A stretch of DNA of 64,000 nt from Schistosoma haematobium (GCF_000699445.3 NC_067200.1:434001-498000), one strand, 5' to 3'; positions 1 to 12,485 are shown, counted from the stretch's first letter. Numbers and translations are program-made. Notes: generated by a model from the sequence alone, not told the origin.

Positions 1-330
1 ACCACTGGACGCCCGTTTCGTCCTATTGTGAGACTCCTCAACGGTGCGTGTCCACGACCTCGCCTCTTGCGATATTCGAAACCAGGACCTACTGGTTTCG
101 CGCGCGAAGACTTAACCACCAGACCACTGAGCCGGCATCCAACGGTATTTATGTCAAACTTCAACTAATCCACGACCTTGAGCGACATATCCATCATTGT
201 CTTCAGTGAGTTACTATTTTACATCAGACCTGGTTGAACTCCACTAGTCTCACAATAGGACGAAACGGCCGTCCAGCTTCAACTGACTCATGATCGTGAC
301 CATTGAAATTACAACAATCTCCACGAAACC
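1..330 (-). repeat. HH-SINE, cut by the window edge
   Basis: Reverse strand carries a hammerhead-like 3' part (GGACGAAACGGGCGTCC), a tRNA-like B box (near 75-95) and A box (near 120-140), then the SINE body. At 250-285 a forward-strand hammerhead 3' half (GGACGAAACGGCCGTCC) appears, so the element has hammerhead sequence at both ends in opposite orientation. Core C3 is changed (TTGAGGA), so cleavage is unlikely. Confidence 0.75.
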
Positions 331-2035
331 CATCATAAATATATTTGCATTTTTATTCAAAAATATGTTTATCTAATAAGTAGTTATCTATTTGCTTAAT
401 TAAACAATATACATCTCTTATCACAGTAGATTAAGTGAAGGAATAATAGAAGATAAAAGAACTAATGAGAGAGGAAAATCAACATCAAAGAAACCATTTG
501 TACTGCTATTCAGTATTGTGGAACTTTTTTCTGTTTACAAACTGTCTATTGTTAGTTTGTTCGTGTTTTTTGTTTGTTTGATAAGATTCTGGTTAGTAGG
601 CACGTTTTTTTCTTTTATATAAAAACATCTTACCGACTGATATTCGGTTTTCTCTTTACAAATTGAATTCATTCAATGTAAACAAATGTTATCGAGATAA
701 GTTGAATAGATTAATTGAGTGTTTAATCGTAAAATAAAGGCGGGTTTTTTTTATAGAGATTTGATTTGCATTCACCACAAATCTGTTTCAATCTTGAGAT
801 AATATATTGAAAAGCAAAAAGTATTAGATGGTTGTTTCGTCACATCGTATGTCTCGTCAGTAGTAGACATATAACTATATATAGGTAACATATATACAAA
901 ACTAGAATTTGTAAATTTTTAAAAAAGCTTTTTTAAATCATTTTCTTTTTGTCAAACAGATACCACTAAATCTTCAAAGTTCATTCAACTCTTTCATGAT
1001 CAGATGACAACTTTATCAGAAAGGGATTGTATACTGAACTAAAGAGAGTCAAACGAAAATAGTTTAACAATAATACTTCAGTTGTTTACAATTTACAGTT
1101 GATATACTACATCAACACATTCTGATTAAAATGCCAAGGCAAATATCAAAATGAATCTGTATGATTGAGATCTATGCTAAATTTTGTCACCGATCATTTT
1201 CAATCCATAATTATGATAACAGTGCAGACACCAGTCAAGTAGTATGAATCTATTGACATAGTCTCTAACTCACGAGTCAGTTAATTCACGGGTCAGTCTC
1301 ATATCTTGACTAGACCGATCTTGGTTTTCTTTCCTTAACCAGAAAATAACAAGCAATAAGCTAGGTGACGTTGAAGTTTACTACATACATGTCATAACCA
1401 CTCCAGGTCAATAAAGATCCACTACTTCATTAATCATCTTTATGGTTCCAAACTATGTGAGGAATTGTTCAAAGGTATCTGGGATCAAATATTAGTAACC
1501 TAAGGATATCTTCCTTCTTTTAAATTGTCATGTTTTATATTAATAAATTAACACAGAACGAATGTCTGTGCATGATATTTGTCATTTTGTTGGAAGAAGG
1601 GCATGTTCAACACACTAATAGTGAAGTAAGTTGACAAATGAAACTTTCTAAATCTGTGACTTGAAATCAACCAACTAGAGATGAAAAACGTTTCATAATA
1701 AGTAAACTAGTCAACACGATTAATCAATTAACTTCTAATTGTTAGTGTAACCGTTGACATTTCCTGTTTCAGGATGTTCATAAACGAGCTAAATTCTCAT
1801 ATGTTGACTTTATACATATATATAACACAAGGAAATCATCTATAATTAAAACGCTTCTGATCTACCTATTGGTTTATGTAATGAACATATGATTTAATAA
1901 ATACAATCATAGATTTCAATTAGATCATAATATTTCTTTATCTGAGTTTGTTTCAAAAATCAGATCAAAATGAAAACTGTTATTATAAGGGATAAAGAAA
2001 ATTATGAACTTCCAGTTAATATAAGAAATTTTTGA
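331..2035. other. AT-rich stretch without recognised features
   Basis: No ORF of note, no tRNA-like box and no strong similarity to the other repeats of the window was seen. It is probably intergenic unique DNA or old, unrecognisable repeat. Confidence 0.5.
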
Positions 2036-2470
2036 TTGAGATCATGAACCTATTGATGTTAGACCACCATTGAAAACCTGGAAGCACCGGACAGCCGTTT
2101 CGTCTTACTGTGGGGCTCCTCAGCAGTGCGCATCAACGATCCCGCTCGCCGGATCTGATGGGAAGCTGTGACCAATGGAGATAATCCGTGTCGGGTAGAA
2201 ACAGGTGTTTACCTCAGTACAATGGAAGATGGTCGCGCGATTTCGTGGATTGTTTGAGGTTAGATATAAACACCATTGTGTGCCGGCTCAGTGGTCTAGT
2301 GGTTAAGTGCTCGCGCGTGAAACCAGTAGGTCCTGGGTTCGAATCTCGCAGGGGTTGAGGTTGTGGATCCGCACTGTTGAGGATTCCCACAATAGGGTGA
2401 AACGGCCGTTCAGTGCTTCCAGGTTTTCAATGGTGGTCTAACATCAATCGGTTCATGATCTCAATCAAAA
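2036..2470 (+). repeat. HH-SINE with inverted hammerhead ends (best complete copy)
   Basis: The left end (GAGATCATGAACC...) is the reverse complement of the right end (...GGTTCATGATCTC), and the similarity continues inward through the hammerhead region for about 110 bp. Between the ends lies a tRNA-like unit in forward orientation: A-box-like TGGTCTAGTGGTTAAG near 2291-2306 and B box GGTTCGAATCTC near 2336-2347. The left hammerhead, on the minus strand, keeps CTGAGGA and GAAA but has a weakened stem II. The right one has TTGAGGA instead of CTGAGGA. Confidence 0.8.
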
Positions 2471-2574
2471 ACTTAAAAATCTCCACAACCAGTAAACTGA
2501 TACTGTTGAAAATAACGACCACTACTGATTGACAAGTAAATTATTTTAATAGTCGAATTAACAAGTCGATCTAA

Positions 2575-3085
2575 GTTAGACTACTATCGAAGGCCTTGAA
2601 ACACTGGATTACTGTTTCGTCGTAGTACAAGAACTTTTGACCACTTACCCAGAATCTATTTAAAGTATCTCACGAAATGACAATATCAACTTCTGTTGTT
2701 TTCTGCTGATACCTTACTCACTCTCAACACGATTTCATCCCTTTGATCTCGTATTCACAATAGAACTCCTGAAAATTAACCTTGTAGTTAGCCACAGATG
2801 AACACATGATAATTACCAGTATGATGTTGTGGATATTGCTGAATTATTTTGTTCAGATGATTGGTTGAAAAAGTCCACCGAAGTCAATGGAAGATGATTG
2901 TACGATATTGTCTGATTGATTGAAGTTATACCTATACGGTAGTCTAGAGGTTAGATATTCGCATATGAGACCTAGGCCGATGAATTTCATTCCCGTTGTT
3001 GGGTTTGTGGATGGGCAAAACAAAAGACTCCCAGCGTTCTAAGAGTTGTCTTAATTACGTCTATTCATGATTTCATTAAAACTCA
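2575..3085 (+). repeat. Degenerate HH-SINE with both ends
   Basis: Left end near 2577-2635 is the antisense hammerhead region (ACTGTTTCGTC). A decayed A-box-like segment lies near 2940-2960 and a decayed right end near 3020-3070. The order of parts is the same as in 2036-2470, but the copy is much older. Confidence 0.55.
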
Positions 3086-3089
3086 ATGA

Positions 3090-3660
3090 TTTTCATATCC
3101 TTTACACTTAAAACTAATATTATTATTACTCCTACCACAAGTCAGAAATTTATGTGAAAACACTACATTTCAGTTCATTTGCAATCAAAGTAATCGCGTT
3201 ATGTTTTTCTATGAGGTAATTACGTAATTAGGCAATTCCGTTTCAAACATAATGAATGATCGTAGTTTGATATCCCAAATTGCTTTAAATTGAAAATACG
3301 AACCTAATGATTTTAACTGAATGATCCTAGCATCATGTATATCTATGTGAAGTATGAACTACCTCAGCAACGACGTGAATGTAAGCCGGTGAAGACTTAT
3401 CAATTGAGATTATTGAGTTGTCCTAATAAGAACTAGCATAAAATCATAGTTTACCTGATGTCTATTTGCAGGAAAATCTGTCCTTAATTTTAACAAACTT
3501 CACACTTCAATCGATTTGAATCCATTTTATCGAAGTTTATTAACAAATACTCTAATGAACTAACACTAATAGCATCGAAATAAAACCATCATAAATATTA
3601 ATCATTCAGTAAATTATCTGAAATTACCTTAGTTTAGTAATACATGAAATATGATCTTAC
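3090..3660. other. Unannotated AT-rich stretch
   Basis: No coding or repeat signal that I can support. Confidence 0.4.
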
Positions 3661-3664
3661 TTAT

Positions 3665-4580
3665 TCACGTCTGTTACCTTTCATAAAGGAGCATAGGCTT
3701 TCAAAATCCAACTCTGTCCTGGACGATTCTTTCTAGTTTTTATTCATCCTTTTCATATCTACTTCCAATTCCCGACTCAACGTGTTCTTTAAGCTTCCTT
3801 TTTGCATTTCCTCTTAGAATTCCAAGTTTCTGTTTCATGATACTGTTTGTCAGTTCCTGTAATGTATATTCTATCGATCTCAACAGTCTCTTCTAAATTT
3901 CCTCTTCAGATGGAAGCTGGTTTTGTTCTCTCCATTAGCTGGCTGCTGTTGATCGTGTTCGGTCAACGGTTATTGAATATCTTAATTGGAAAATGGTCTA
4001 ACAACACGTACGTTTTCGGTTATGATTGTGGCAGTTCTACAACAATCAGCTCAATACAGTGAAACTGTATTGACGAACTTAGTGAAGATTTTAAATTTGA
4101 TATTGATTAACAGTTGTTTTGAGTTTCATAAGTTCTTTAATTGTAGGAATACTGCCCTTGATTTGTCAGTCCTCGCATGTACTTCTGTATTCAATCCTTC
4201 TTGTTCATCAATGAGGCTTTGAAGTTATGTGAAAGATTCCACATCATTCAGATTTGCTCCATAAAGTGTGATTGGGCCGGTGATCTCCATGTTACATTTG
4301 AGGATCTTGCTTTTTCCCTTTCGTATGTTGAGGTCTATTGATGCAGAAACTGCTTATGCACTAGTCGTCTTCATCTGCTTGTGTGTATATGTAAGAAAGG
4401 CCAGATCATCTGCGAAGTCCAAATCCTCTAATTCATCTTGAGCTGTCCGTTGTATTCCATGTTTCCTCTCAGATATAGAGATCTTTATTATCCAGTCGAC
4501 TATCAGAAGAAAGAGGAAGGCACAAAGTAATCAGTCTTGTCTGATTCCGATCTTATCCGGAACACAGACCTAATCAATAT
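3665..4580 (-). pseudogene. RTE (SR2-like) retrotransposon, 3' portion, decayed
   Basis: Read on the minus strand it gives broken RT C-terminal sequence: the region around the catalytic acidic pair (LDFADDLAF), the following KGKSKILK and LQLKNL blocks, and the terminal 3' UTR ending near 3670 at the usual 'ctatgctcc' site. Stops and frame changes are frequent. The family is a non-LTR retrotransposon with an endonuclease-RT polyprotein; only the last third is present here. Plus-strand open frames inside it are shadows. Confidence 0.75.
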
Positions 4581-4599
4581 CACTCTAGGATTCACTTTA

Positions 4600-5090
4600 A
4601 CTCATCTAAAGGACCTTGAAGTCTATGAATATTCTCTTTTCCGAAAAGAATTCTAATGACATCCATATAACTAAATATTCAACATTGAATTGACCAATGT
4701 TGCATCATACAACTTTTGTTTATCTAAATAAAACGGATGGTAGTCTATTCACAATTGAGTTTGGTTTTTTTAGTATTTTATTCAATGAAAGAAGTAATTG
4801 CATGTTAGAATTTTTGTGTACCATATAAAACTAAATAAAGTAACAAACAATTGAACACATTGATCCTAATCATAATCATCTCCATGATTGTCAATCATTG
4901 AATTTTGTTATTTTGTTTATCTTGGAGGATGGAAGGGAAATTGGACATCATATTCTTCTGTTTCTATGTTCAATTTATTATTTAAATCTAGCGAATAAGG
5001 TAAAAAAACATGAACTAAAATAATTGAAAACACGAAAGTCCTATTCATTAACTTCTAGAGACAAAGATGTTGTTGATGAAATTAAGAGGA
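4600..5090. other. Unannotated AT-rich stretch
   Basis: No supported feature. Confidence 0.4.
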
Positions 5091-5094
5091 CAAA

Positions 5095-5470
5095 AAGTGA
5101 ATATCTGGCACTTTAAACGAGTTGGTGTATATTATAGTGGATCCACCTAGAGGAGTTGAAAGACACTGATTTCAAACCAACCGTGCACTTGGGCTCCCGG
5201 ATCCTGAAGGAACGAAAAGCGTATGAACCAATAGTTGGTCACCGGCTACCATGGGACAGTATCTCCTTACTTTGCTATACTGATTTGTGGATTACACCTT
5301 TAGGTTAAAAGCTCGGGTTGCGACGCCCTACGAAAACCGCTTGTTTCGCTTTAAGCATGCGAGTAGTCTCCAAGCTCTTACTCAAATCGAATGATTTGTG
5401 TCTCGCATATCTTTTCGGTGCCCCCTTGTAACAATGTCTCAGTGTTTAAATAAATAGAATAAATAATGTA
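5095..5470 (+). repeat. Rep-B copy
   Basis: Shares the blocks GGTCACCGGCTACCATGGGA, GGATCCTGAAGGAAC and the 3' end TGTTTAAATAAATAGAATAA with copies at 8.66, 26.56, 51.1 and 55.05 kb. The 5' part is missing. The constant AATAAATAAA-like end suggests a retroposed non-autonomous element. No ORF is present. Confidence 0.7.
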
Positions 5471-5689
5471 GCGCATATTTTTGGGAAACCCTCTAAATCG
5501 TTTATTTGTTTTATTGAAAAAATGGAAAATCGGGAAATCCTACTACATGAGAATGATTGAAAGGTAAAAACGTTACAGATGTGAATACAAAAAGTTATTC
5601 ATCAAAATTCACTTCACAATTTATAACTTTAGCTTGAGCATTGGAGGAGCATAGGCCATAAACCAAGAACCATGAACCGATCAATCTTG

Positions 5690-5850
5690 GTCCATCAATA
5701 AAAACCTGGAACTCTATAGCAGTGCTCGTTTGCACTCTCTCATGCGTGATTCGATCCCAATACCTTCAGTTTTGAGCGTAAACTATAAACGTTTAGACGA
5801 CTGAATCGACATCCAACAGTGTTGGAGTTTGAAGTCAACCAATCCACGAT
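5690..5850 (-). repeat. HH-SINE fragment, degenerate
   Basis: Contains the AAAACCTGGAA end, a degraded B box (GTGATTCGATCCCAA) and the CATCCAACAGTGTTGGAGTT body, in reverse orientation. Confidence 0.5.
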
Positions 5851-6227
5851 ATCATAATCTTAATTATTATTTCATTGACATCTAATCTACTTGTACTAAA
5901 ACGAAGAACTCATTCAGACTCGTCAGTCAACTTTACTCTCACTCAAGTCACATTGACTAATACTCAGTAGTTTTGAACTAACCATTCCAGAGTGTGAAAC
6001 AATTGAATCAATTCTAAAGCCGATCATTTCATAAGATTATGTCAACGTCCATAGATGGCGTTAATGTGTTATCTGCTTCACATACGACATTCACTTAGAC
6101 CACATTCTAATCATTTGATAATGAAATTCAGAAAAAGTTAGTAAAAAGTAATGTATTGTAATATACATGACAATCCTTTCCATATTTCTATTTAATTAAG
6201 GCAGCTTTTCAAGACAAAAGGCTTATA

Positions 6228-6625
6228 TTCCCAATTGATTGATCACTCACTGGTGATCAATGTCATGTATTTCAGGTCATTCTTGGTGCAGATGAAATGC
6301 TCTCGACCGAATCGCATTGTGGCTACTAGCGTACATGAATCGGCATTGCGTGCACTAAGTTGGGATAAGATGGTGGTTTGAGGGATTCAATAGGATACCC
6401 TGGAATCATGTTACGTGTTATTTGGCAGTCGTCAGCAAGGTGCACCTTTAATCTTGAGGAAACTGGTGTTCTCTTTCGGATTCAATCCCGTGTCACTCAG
6501 CTTCACAGTCAGAGACTTTACCACTGAGTTATCTTAGTCGCGAATGACCACATGTAGTACTGACTGATCACTGGATGGTGATCAATATCAGATGTATCAT
6601 TTCCTTCTTAAAGTAGATTGAATCC
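6228..6625 (-). repeat. Second tRNA-derived SINE between direct repeats
   Basis: On the minus strand (about 6540-6470) a tRNA-like unit reads TAACTCAGTGGTAAAGT (A box) and GGGATTGAATCCGA (B box). The block lies between two related direct repeats, TGATCACTCACTGGTGATCA near 6239 and TGATCACTGGATGGTGATCA near 6566. This tRNA part differs from the HH-SINE. The flanking repeats are internally palindromic (TGATCAC...GTGATCA). Low copy: it is the only example in the window. Confidence 0.6.
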
Positions 6626-6629
6626 TATC

Positions 6630-7555
6630 GACCAAGGCTTATGTTATGATTAACGTTCAATAAAGAGAAGCTTTTCTCGATAAAAATCGGTATATTGACA
6701 TTGAATGAGATAAACAAAAAGAAAATAACCCGTAAGTGATTTCTAATTCAATGATTAATTTGAAGTTAATTTATTCATAAATTATGAATGAAAGAGATAC
6801 TTTTGAATAATTTGTCATTAATCCATTCACAGAAAATGAATGGAAATGAAAAAGAGTAGTAGAGAGTTATATATAATCTTCTACTTTCAGATAATTGATC
6901 TTCAATTAATGTGACATACTACTTATATTTGTCAACATCAGTAGCATATATTCACACTATGACAATGCATGATATTTTTGCTTTCGGTCTCGTGCATGAT
7001 TACCCAACCTCTAGACCATTAAATTGTTATTAACAATTGACTGGTTACTAAGTAGTGATGATTGTCAGATTTGTTAAATCCCTCGACATCATATCCACTA
7101 ATGTTATGCTGTTGTTTTGGTATCAAAATTTAGATCTAGATTCGTACAAGGTGTGAATTTATTCACAGTTGGTTCTGTCAATGAGCATTTCGTTGAATAT
7201 AGTGACCAATCGAGCTATTGCGCAAGATTTTTATAATATTGACCTTAAGCTAAAATCAATGTTCTGAGATATTTCATCGCTCTTGAAGTCAACATTTAGG
7301 TAAATAGGCATTCGCTCAATCGTAGCAGTCTAATAAGCTAAAGAAAAGAGCCTTGGTTGGAACTCTATTCAACCGCATAGACAAATGATGTCCTTAGTAT
7401 AAAAATAAAGATAGGTTAGCCATGTTTGAGCACTGCTAATGTGATATCGGTTATGCATAAATACTCATGACTAAATATAGAACGACTAGAACGTGGCAAA
7501 TATAATATGTTACGATTGAGGTACCCACCAAAGACAAAAGGGAACGGTTGAGTAG
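6630..7555. other. Unannotated AT-rich stretch
   Basis: No supported feature. Confidence 0.4.
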
Positions 7556-7559
7556 TATC

Positions 7560-7740
7560 TTCAGTACATTGTCGTATCTTGTCTCAGTAGTCTAGAGACT
7601 CAGTGTTCATACGTTAGACGATAGGCTTACGGTTCGGTTTCTTGATTCAGGATTTCAAATTGTGAGAAATTCCATGCTAAAGTGAGACAGCCGTCCAGTA
7701 TTCCAAGATTTTCAATGGCTGTCTAATTGAGTTAAGTGTA
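7560..7740 (+). repeat. HH-SINE fragment
   Basis: Tail of the SINE: AGTAGTCTAGAGACT (A-box remnant), GAGACAGCCGTCCAGTATTCC (hammerhead remnant) and TTTTCAATGGCTGTCTAATT (right end). Confidence 0.55.
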
Positions 7741-8029
7741 TGTACTCGTACTCTTCATGTAGAAATATTATAACGTAATAAATCACTTAATACTAGAAAA
7801 TTCAGACAGAAACGTCAAAACTTTCGTCACATTTCTCTCCTATTCTATTCTCATTTAAAATAATGAATAAAATGCATACAATTAGATGTCATTTCAGTAG
7901 TCCTTGATATAGCTATAGAAATGTATGATTAAGGAATCTCATACTAGAACTAAATAGCAATCCCGTACTTTCTGATTTCTAATGACGTAGATCTATGAAT
8001 TTCAATGATTCTTCTATTTCACAGATTGA

Positions 8030-8370
8030 AATCGTGAGTCAATTGAAGCTACACCACCATGGAAAACCTGAAGCACTGGACGGCCGTTTTGTTCTATTGT
8101 GGGACTCCTCAGCAGTGAGTATCCACGACCTCGCCCCTGCGATATTCAAACCAAGGACCTACTGATTTCGCGCGCGACCACGTAACAGATGCTCACTAGT
8201 GAACATCCTGGAGTTCTAGTGAAAAGTAGTGACCAGTGGAGTTCAACCAGGTCTGTTGGGATAGAGTAACTCACTGAAGACAATGGTGGATGTGTCACTC
8301 AATTTCGTGGATTAGTTAAAGTTAAACATTAACACCGTTAGATGCCGGCTCAGTGGTTTAGTGTATGTTA
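8030..8370 (-). repeat. HH-SINE, right part cut off
   Basis: Minus-strand hammerhead half at about 8070-8125 (CTGAGGA kept, GAAA changed to AAAA), a minus-strand B-box region (near 8140), then a switch at about 8205 to the forward-strand body (GTGACCAGTGGAGTTCAACC) and the start of the forward tRNA-like part (GCCGGCTCAGTGGTTTAGTG, ends at 8364). This shows the same rearranged order as 2036-2470. Confidence 0.7.
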
Positions 8371-8654
8371 AAATCGAAATAATTTTATTCTTTTTACATT
8401 CTACATAAGTCATATAAGTATAATGACAATATGATTAGTTTAAGTTAATCATGACTATAAACCATGAAATAAACAATGAAATGAAATACATAATGATAGA
8501 AAATAGAAAATTGAAAACAAATTTCTGATGTTTTCAAATCTGAGCAAATTCATTATTTAGGCTCATATAAAGTTCGTTTATTGATTTTCATATAAAATAT
8601 TCAATTTTCAATGTCTGATGTTCAAATGAAGAAATAAGAAGAAAATGTTAAATT

Positions 8655-9170
8655 TTGGCGCTTAAATACCCTGATACAGCCTAGATTAGAAAGAGTCGAA
8701 TTTCTCTCTCGTCATCCTCTCTCATGGCAACGTGTATACAGCCAATAGCAGGGATCTCCTACTTACTGCCTTCTCGAGGCGATGGTGTCGTTTACGAAAT
8801 TGAGAGAACGAAAATCGAATGTTCGGTGTTTTAACCAGGTTAGGGGAGTTGGAAAGCCGTGATTCCAAACCAGTGATGTACTTGGGCTCCAGGATCCTAA
8901 GAAAACAAATGGCATATGAACCAATTATTGGTCACCGGCTACCATGAGACTACATCTCCTTACATTCCTCCATTGAGTTGTGGATTAGATCTTTAGGTCG
9001 AAGGTTGTGGGTATGGACACCTATGAGCATCACCTGCCTCGGTTTGAGTACCCTCACACAAATCAATAATAACTGCTACTGGCCTCATTGATAGTGTGTG
9101 GCGCGTATGTATTTGATCTCCTCTTGTACCAATGTTCATGTGTTAAAAATAACCAAATGAATAAATGACA
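8655..9170 (+). repeat. Rep-B, nearly full-length copy
   Basis: Begins GCTTAAATACCCTGATACAG, contains ACTGCCTTCTCGAGGCGATG, the ATCGAATGTTCGGTGTTTTA block, GGTCACCGGCTACCATGAGA, and ends with an AAATAAATGA-like tail. With the copy at 26.56 kb it defines a ~510-540 bp unit. Confidence 0.7.
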
Positions 9171-9354
9171 TTTTTAAGTTTTTATTTATAGAATTTATAG
9201 TGGGTTTTGAAATGTTTTTGACAGATCTTTTATACAGACGTACATCATATGACTCAAACATGTTGATTAGTTATTCAGTGTTTTGCAATATTCGACCATT
9301 ATGAATTATATGTCGATATATTGAGCTTCTGCGAGATACACCTTACTTATATAT

Positions 9355-9640
9355 TCGAGCCTGTTACACCTTGTGGAACTGTAAAGGCCATCCACCAGCA
9401 CTCTCCACTGAACCCCGTTCTGGGTTTTTTTTTCCGACAGATATTCGTCCTTTTCATATCTGTTTCAACGTAGTGTGCTCTCTGGTCTTTCTCTTTTCCG
9501 TTTCATTTCAATATTCCAAATTGGCGTTTGCCTTGTGATGCAATTCCATGATTTCCGTAATGTTTATCCTATTCAATTCCAGCGACTTTTCTTAATTTCC
9601 TCCTCGGCTGGAAGTTGGATACACCTTCTTGTTGAACACT
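9355..9640 (-). repeat. RTE 3' end fragment
   Basis: Antisense RTE 3' UTR and last coding block: CTCTCCACTGAACCCCGTTC, TTTGCCTTGTGATGCA and TAATTTCCTCCTCGGCTGGA match the corresponding blocks near 14.3 and 62.4 kb. Confidence 0.7.
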
Positions 9641-9644
9641 ATTA

Positions 9645-10588
9645 GTCAATCGCAGTGTGTACAATTCTACATATTTTGTCAGCTATAGCAGCTGATAATG
9701 ATTATTTAGTTCAGTATAGTATATTTCATGTAGTCGATTTGATTCAACAAATTAAACAAAACAGGAATGACATTGTTTCTTGGGAACAGCTACCTTTTGA
9801 AGTTAATGAAGAAATATAGAGCTCAATCTCCTATCAGAATGAAAATATATAAAGTAAAAAAAACGTGTTTTTATCAAAATGGCATGAATAAAAATTGAAG
9901 ATGACTTCAAATTTACATTCTCTGAAACACGAATGTTACCGTTATCTGAGTAGCGTAGTATTACACCTACTGCATACCGAATACACAGAGGATACAATGG
10001 ATAGCAATCTAATATTTACTGTTTTATTGCTTAAACTTGAGAAAGGAAGCCACTAAGATGCCCATGGTTCAAACTGAAAAGCAAACAAACATATGGTGAT
10101 TAGTTAGTAAACGTCATATGAATGAAAAGACACACAAGTTTACAGTAGAATACATCTGAAGTCCACATAGAATTATATAATATAAATGCCTAGTTATGAA
10201 CACGTACTTTCATGGAGTTTTAGTGAGAAACTATAACCCATGGATATCAGATGTGAGATAAATATTATTGATGACAGTCGACAATGGTCATATAATATCG
10301 TAAACCATAAAAACATTAGTGTTTAACATACTACTTCAAAGTAGTCGTTTCTTGATACCCTAAAATGTTATGTTAACTTCAATTAATACGGGAAAACAAT
10401 TGATAAACTCCATTTGAATTGTATCTTAACCCTTGATGATGTTCACATAGGGATTTGAATGTAGTGCTGTTTGTTTTAAGTGCTTAGTATATTATTCCAG
10501 AAAGATGATCATTTCTGAAAAGGGTACATAAGTGAGTGACTATCTGAACTCATTTGTTAAGTGGATAACGTGTTGATAATGAACATTA
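9645..10588. other. Unannotated AT-rich stretch
   Basis: Only short, uninformative open frames. No supported feature. Confidence 0.4.
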
Positions 10589-10589
10589 A

Positions 10590-10690
10590 CTTAGAGATGC
10601 AGGCAAATCCAGCTGACTAATCCAAAATAGGACGAAACCCGAATCCTGGATCCCACTTCTAGCAATTTTGCATAAGCTTGTGAATAAATG
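10590..10690 (+). repeat. Smalpha-type hammerhead SINE fragment
   Basis: GATGCAGGCAAATCCAGCTG, then AAATAGGACGAAACCC and TCCTGGATCCCAC, match the Smalpha hammerhead region. The core CTGATGA is replaced by CTGACTA, so the ribozyme should be inactive. Stem I (ATCCAG/CTGGAT) is retained. Confidence 0.65.
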
Positions 10691-11119
10691 TGGTGTAGAG
10701 AATCAAGAAGAAGTACTCTAATAAGAAGGTCAATAGATGACGATAAGAAGTGACCTAAAGGACAAGTGTATTTCATTAGCCGAGAAATGGGTCGATTTCC
10801 TTAGGATTAGAATGATATATACGTATGAATAAGTATTTATACCATTTATTTGGTGGTCCAACACATTTTATCGTTCTCTCTTTTGTTCTTGCCCAAATAG
10901 TCGTTTGTAGGGTTAGCGCGTAGCATATCATATATCAATATCAGCTTTCAGACACCTCCCGACACAACGAAATCGCTAGATGGTGCCAACCCTTCAAAGC
11001 ATTCCAACACACTAATTGAGACTGATCAAATTTGATCGACATTATCGACAACAGGTTAATCGATAACAATTGCAAATTAAAATTAAAGTTCATTTTACGT
11101 AAAAACAACGCGAAAAGTA

Positions 11120-11335
11120 AAACAAATATGTAAAGTACTTAATCAACGTTCTCCTGTTTTGTTTGAGCTGACGAGTTTTAAATAGGACGAAACGCGTGTC
11201 CTTCATTTCACTGCTAATCATCATTTACCTTTACCTATAAAGCTTATGACTTATGGCTATAATGAGGCAATCCGTATAAGATGTCAATTACAGTCCTTAA
11301 CATCAATAGGAAAACTTAGATGACCAATTTAAAAA
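11120..11335 (+). repeat. Smalpha-type hammerhead SINE, core residues kept
   Basis: AGCTGACGAGTTTTAAATAG then GACGAAACGCGTGTCC: CTGANGA and GAAA core are kept (position 7 is free in hammerheads), with a GTC cleavage triplet. Stem II relies on wobble pairs and stem I is poorly paired, so activity is doubtful. The 3' half (TTGCAGTCCTAAACATCAAT-type) follows to about 11,330. Confidence 0.65.
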
Positions 11336-11399
11336 TAAATTTAAAGAAGATGGTTGTGAATCAAATATGTTGTTCGATTATCCGGTGAGACTATAATTT

Positions 11400-11635
11400 A
11401 TGCATGACTGCATTACGAGGCAAACCCTAATGCGGAATCCTGAAGGGAAGCGGAAAAGAGGAAGGTTAAAGAACACACTACGTCAAAAATTGAAAGCAGA
11501 TATGGAAAGGATGAATAACAACTGGAAAGAGCTGGAAAAGATTGTCCAGGATAAATTTAAATAGAGAGTGCTGGTGGGTGGCCTATTCCCCTTCACGAAG
11601 AGTAACAGGCGTAAGTAAGTAAGTACGTAATTCTA
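11400..11635 (+). repeat. RTE 3' end with TAAG tail
   Basis: Codes remnants of the C-terminal RT block, then the 3' UTR (AGTAACAGGCGTAAG) and a tandem TAAG tail near 11,614-11,624. Same end as the full element at 47-50 kb. Confidence 0.8.
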
Positions 11636-12109
11636 ATGAGAATTATATCACAGTGAGTCTATCGTCTCAACCATACTGTGATTACTCCTTAACTACAGAG
11701 TACATCCCTCTGTTCCTCTCATTGTACGAATGTTCGATTCTTCATTCAATACAGAACTATTCATTTAACAATCGATGGTAGATTCTTTTCACTTCAAAAA
11801 AACTAACCGCTTTCTCTTATTTACAAATACATTCATTACAATAAATCATACAGTTCATTTTTTTTAATACTTTACTATACACATCACACGGGTTGTATTT
11901 CAGTGTTTCATTTACAGTAATCAATCACAATTAGTTAGCTAGTTGTAATCATGTTGAACGGAGTTTTTTTTGTATCTCTCTCTCCACTGTGTATAGAAAG
12001 TTGATTAGTTTCACATTCATTATTGTCAATTATTTTGAAAAATTATTATAGGAATTTGACAATTGTTTATTTTTTATCAGAAGGGGGTTTTGTGGAAATT
12101 TTGAGTGAC

Positions 12110-12485
12110 TTAATAGCTGAATTTATGAGTCAATTAAAGCTAGACCAACATGGCGGCTGTTTCTTTCAAGTATGAGTCTCTTCAGCAGTGCACATCTACG
12201 ATCCCACTACTAGGATTCGAACGCACTTGTGATAAAAATCATCACGTAATCACTAGTGACTAGCTTCAAGATGAACTGCTTGAAGTACTAGGGAGAATCT
12301 CTTACCAATGGAGTCTAGTCCGTGTTGGGTGTGAGACAGTCAGTTATCAAAAATAGTTCAGCGAGTCTAACTGTCGTGTATTCGAGTCCTGAATAAGTGA
12401 TCATGGATGCTCACTACTAAGCAATGCAATACTTCGATGTTTTCATCGGTGGTCTTGCTTAAATTGACTCGTGAATTCCATTAAT
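12110..12485 (+). repeat. HH-SINE with inverted ends, degenerate
   Basis: Left end TTTATGAGTCAATTAAAGCT, antisense hammerhead remnant (CTCTTCAGCAGTGCAC), central body in forward orientation (TACCAATGGAGTCTAGTCCG) and forward right end (CGGTGGTCTTGCTTAAATTG). Same architecture as 2036-2470. Confidence 0.65.
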
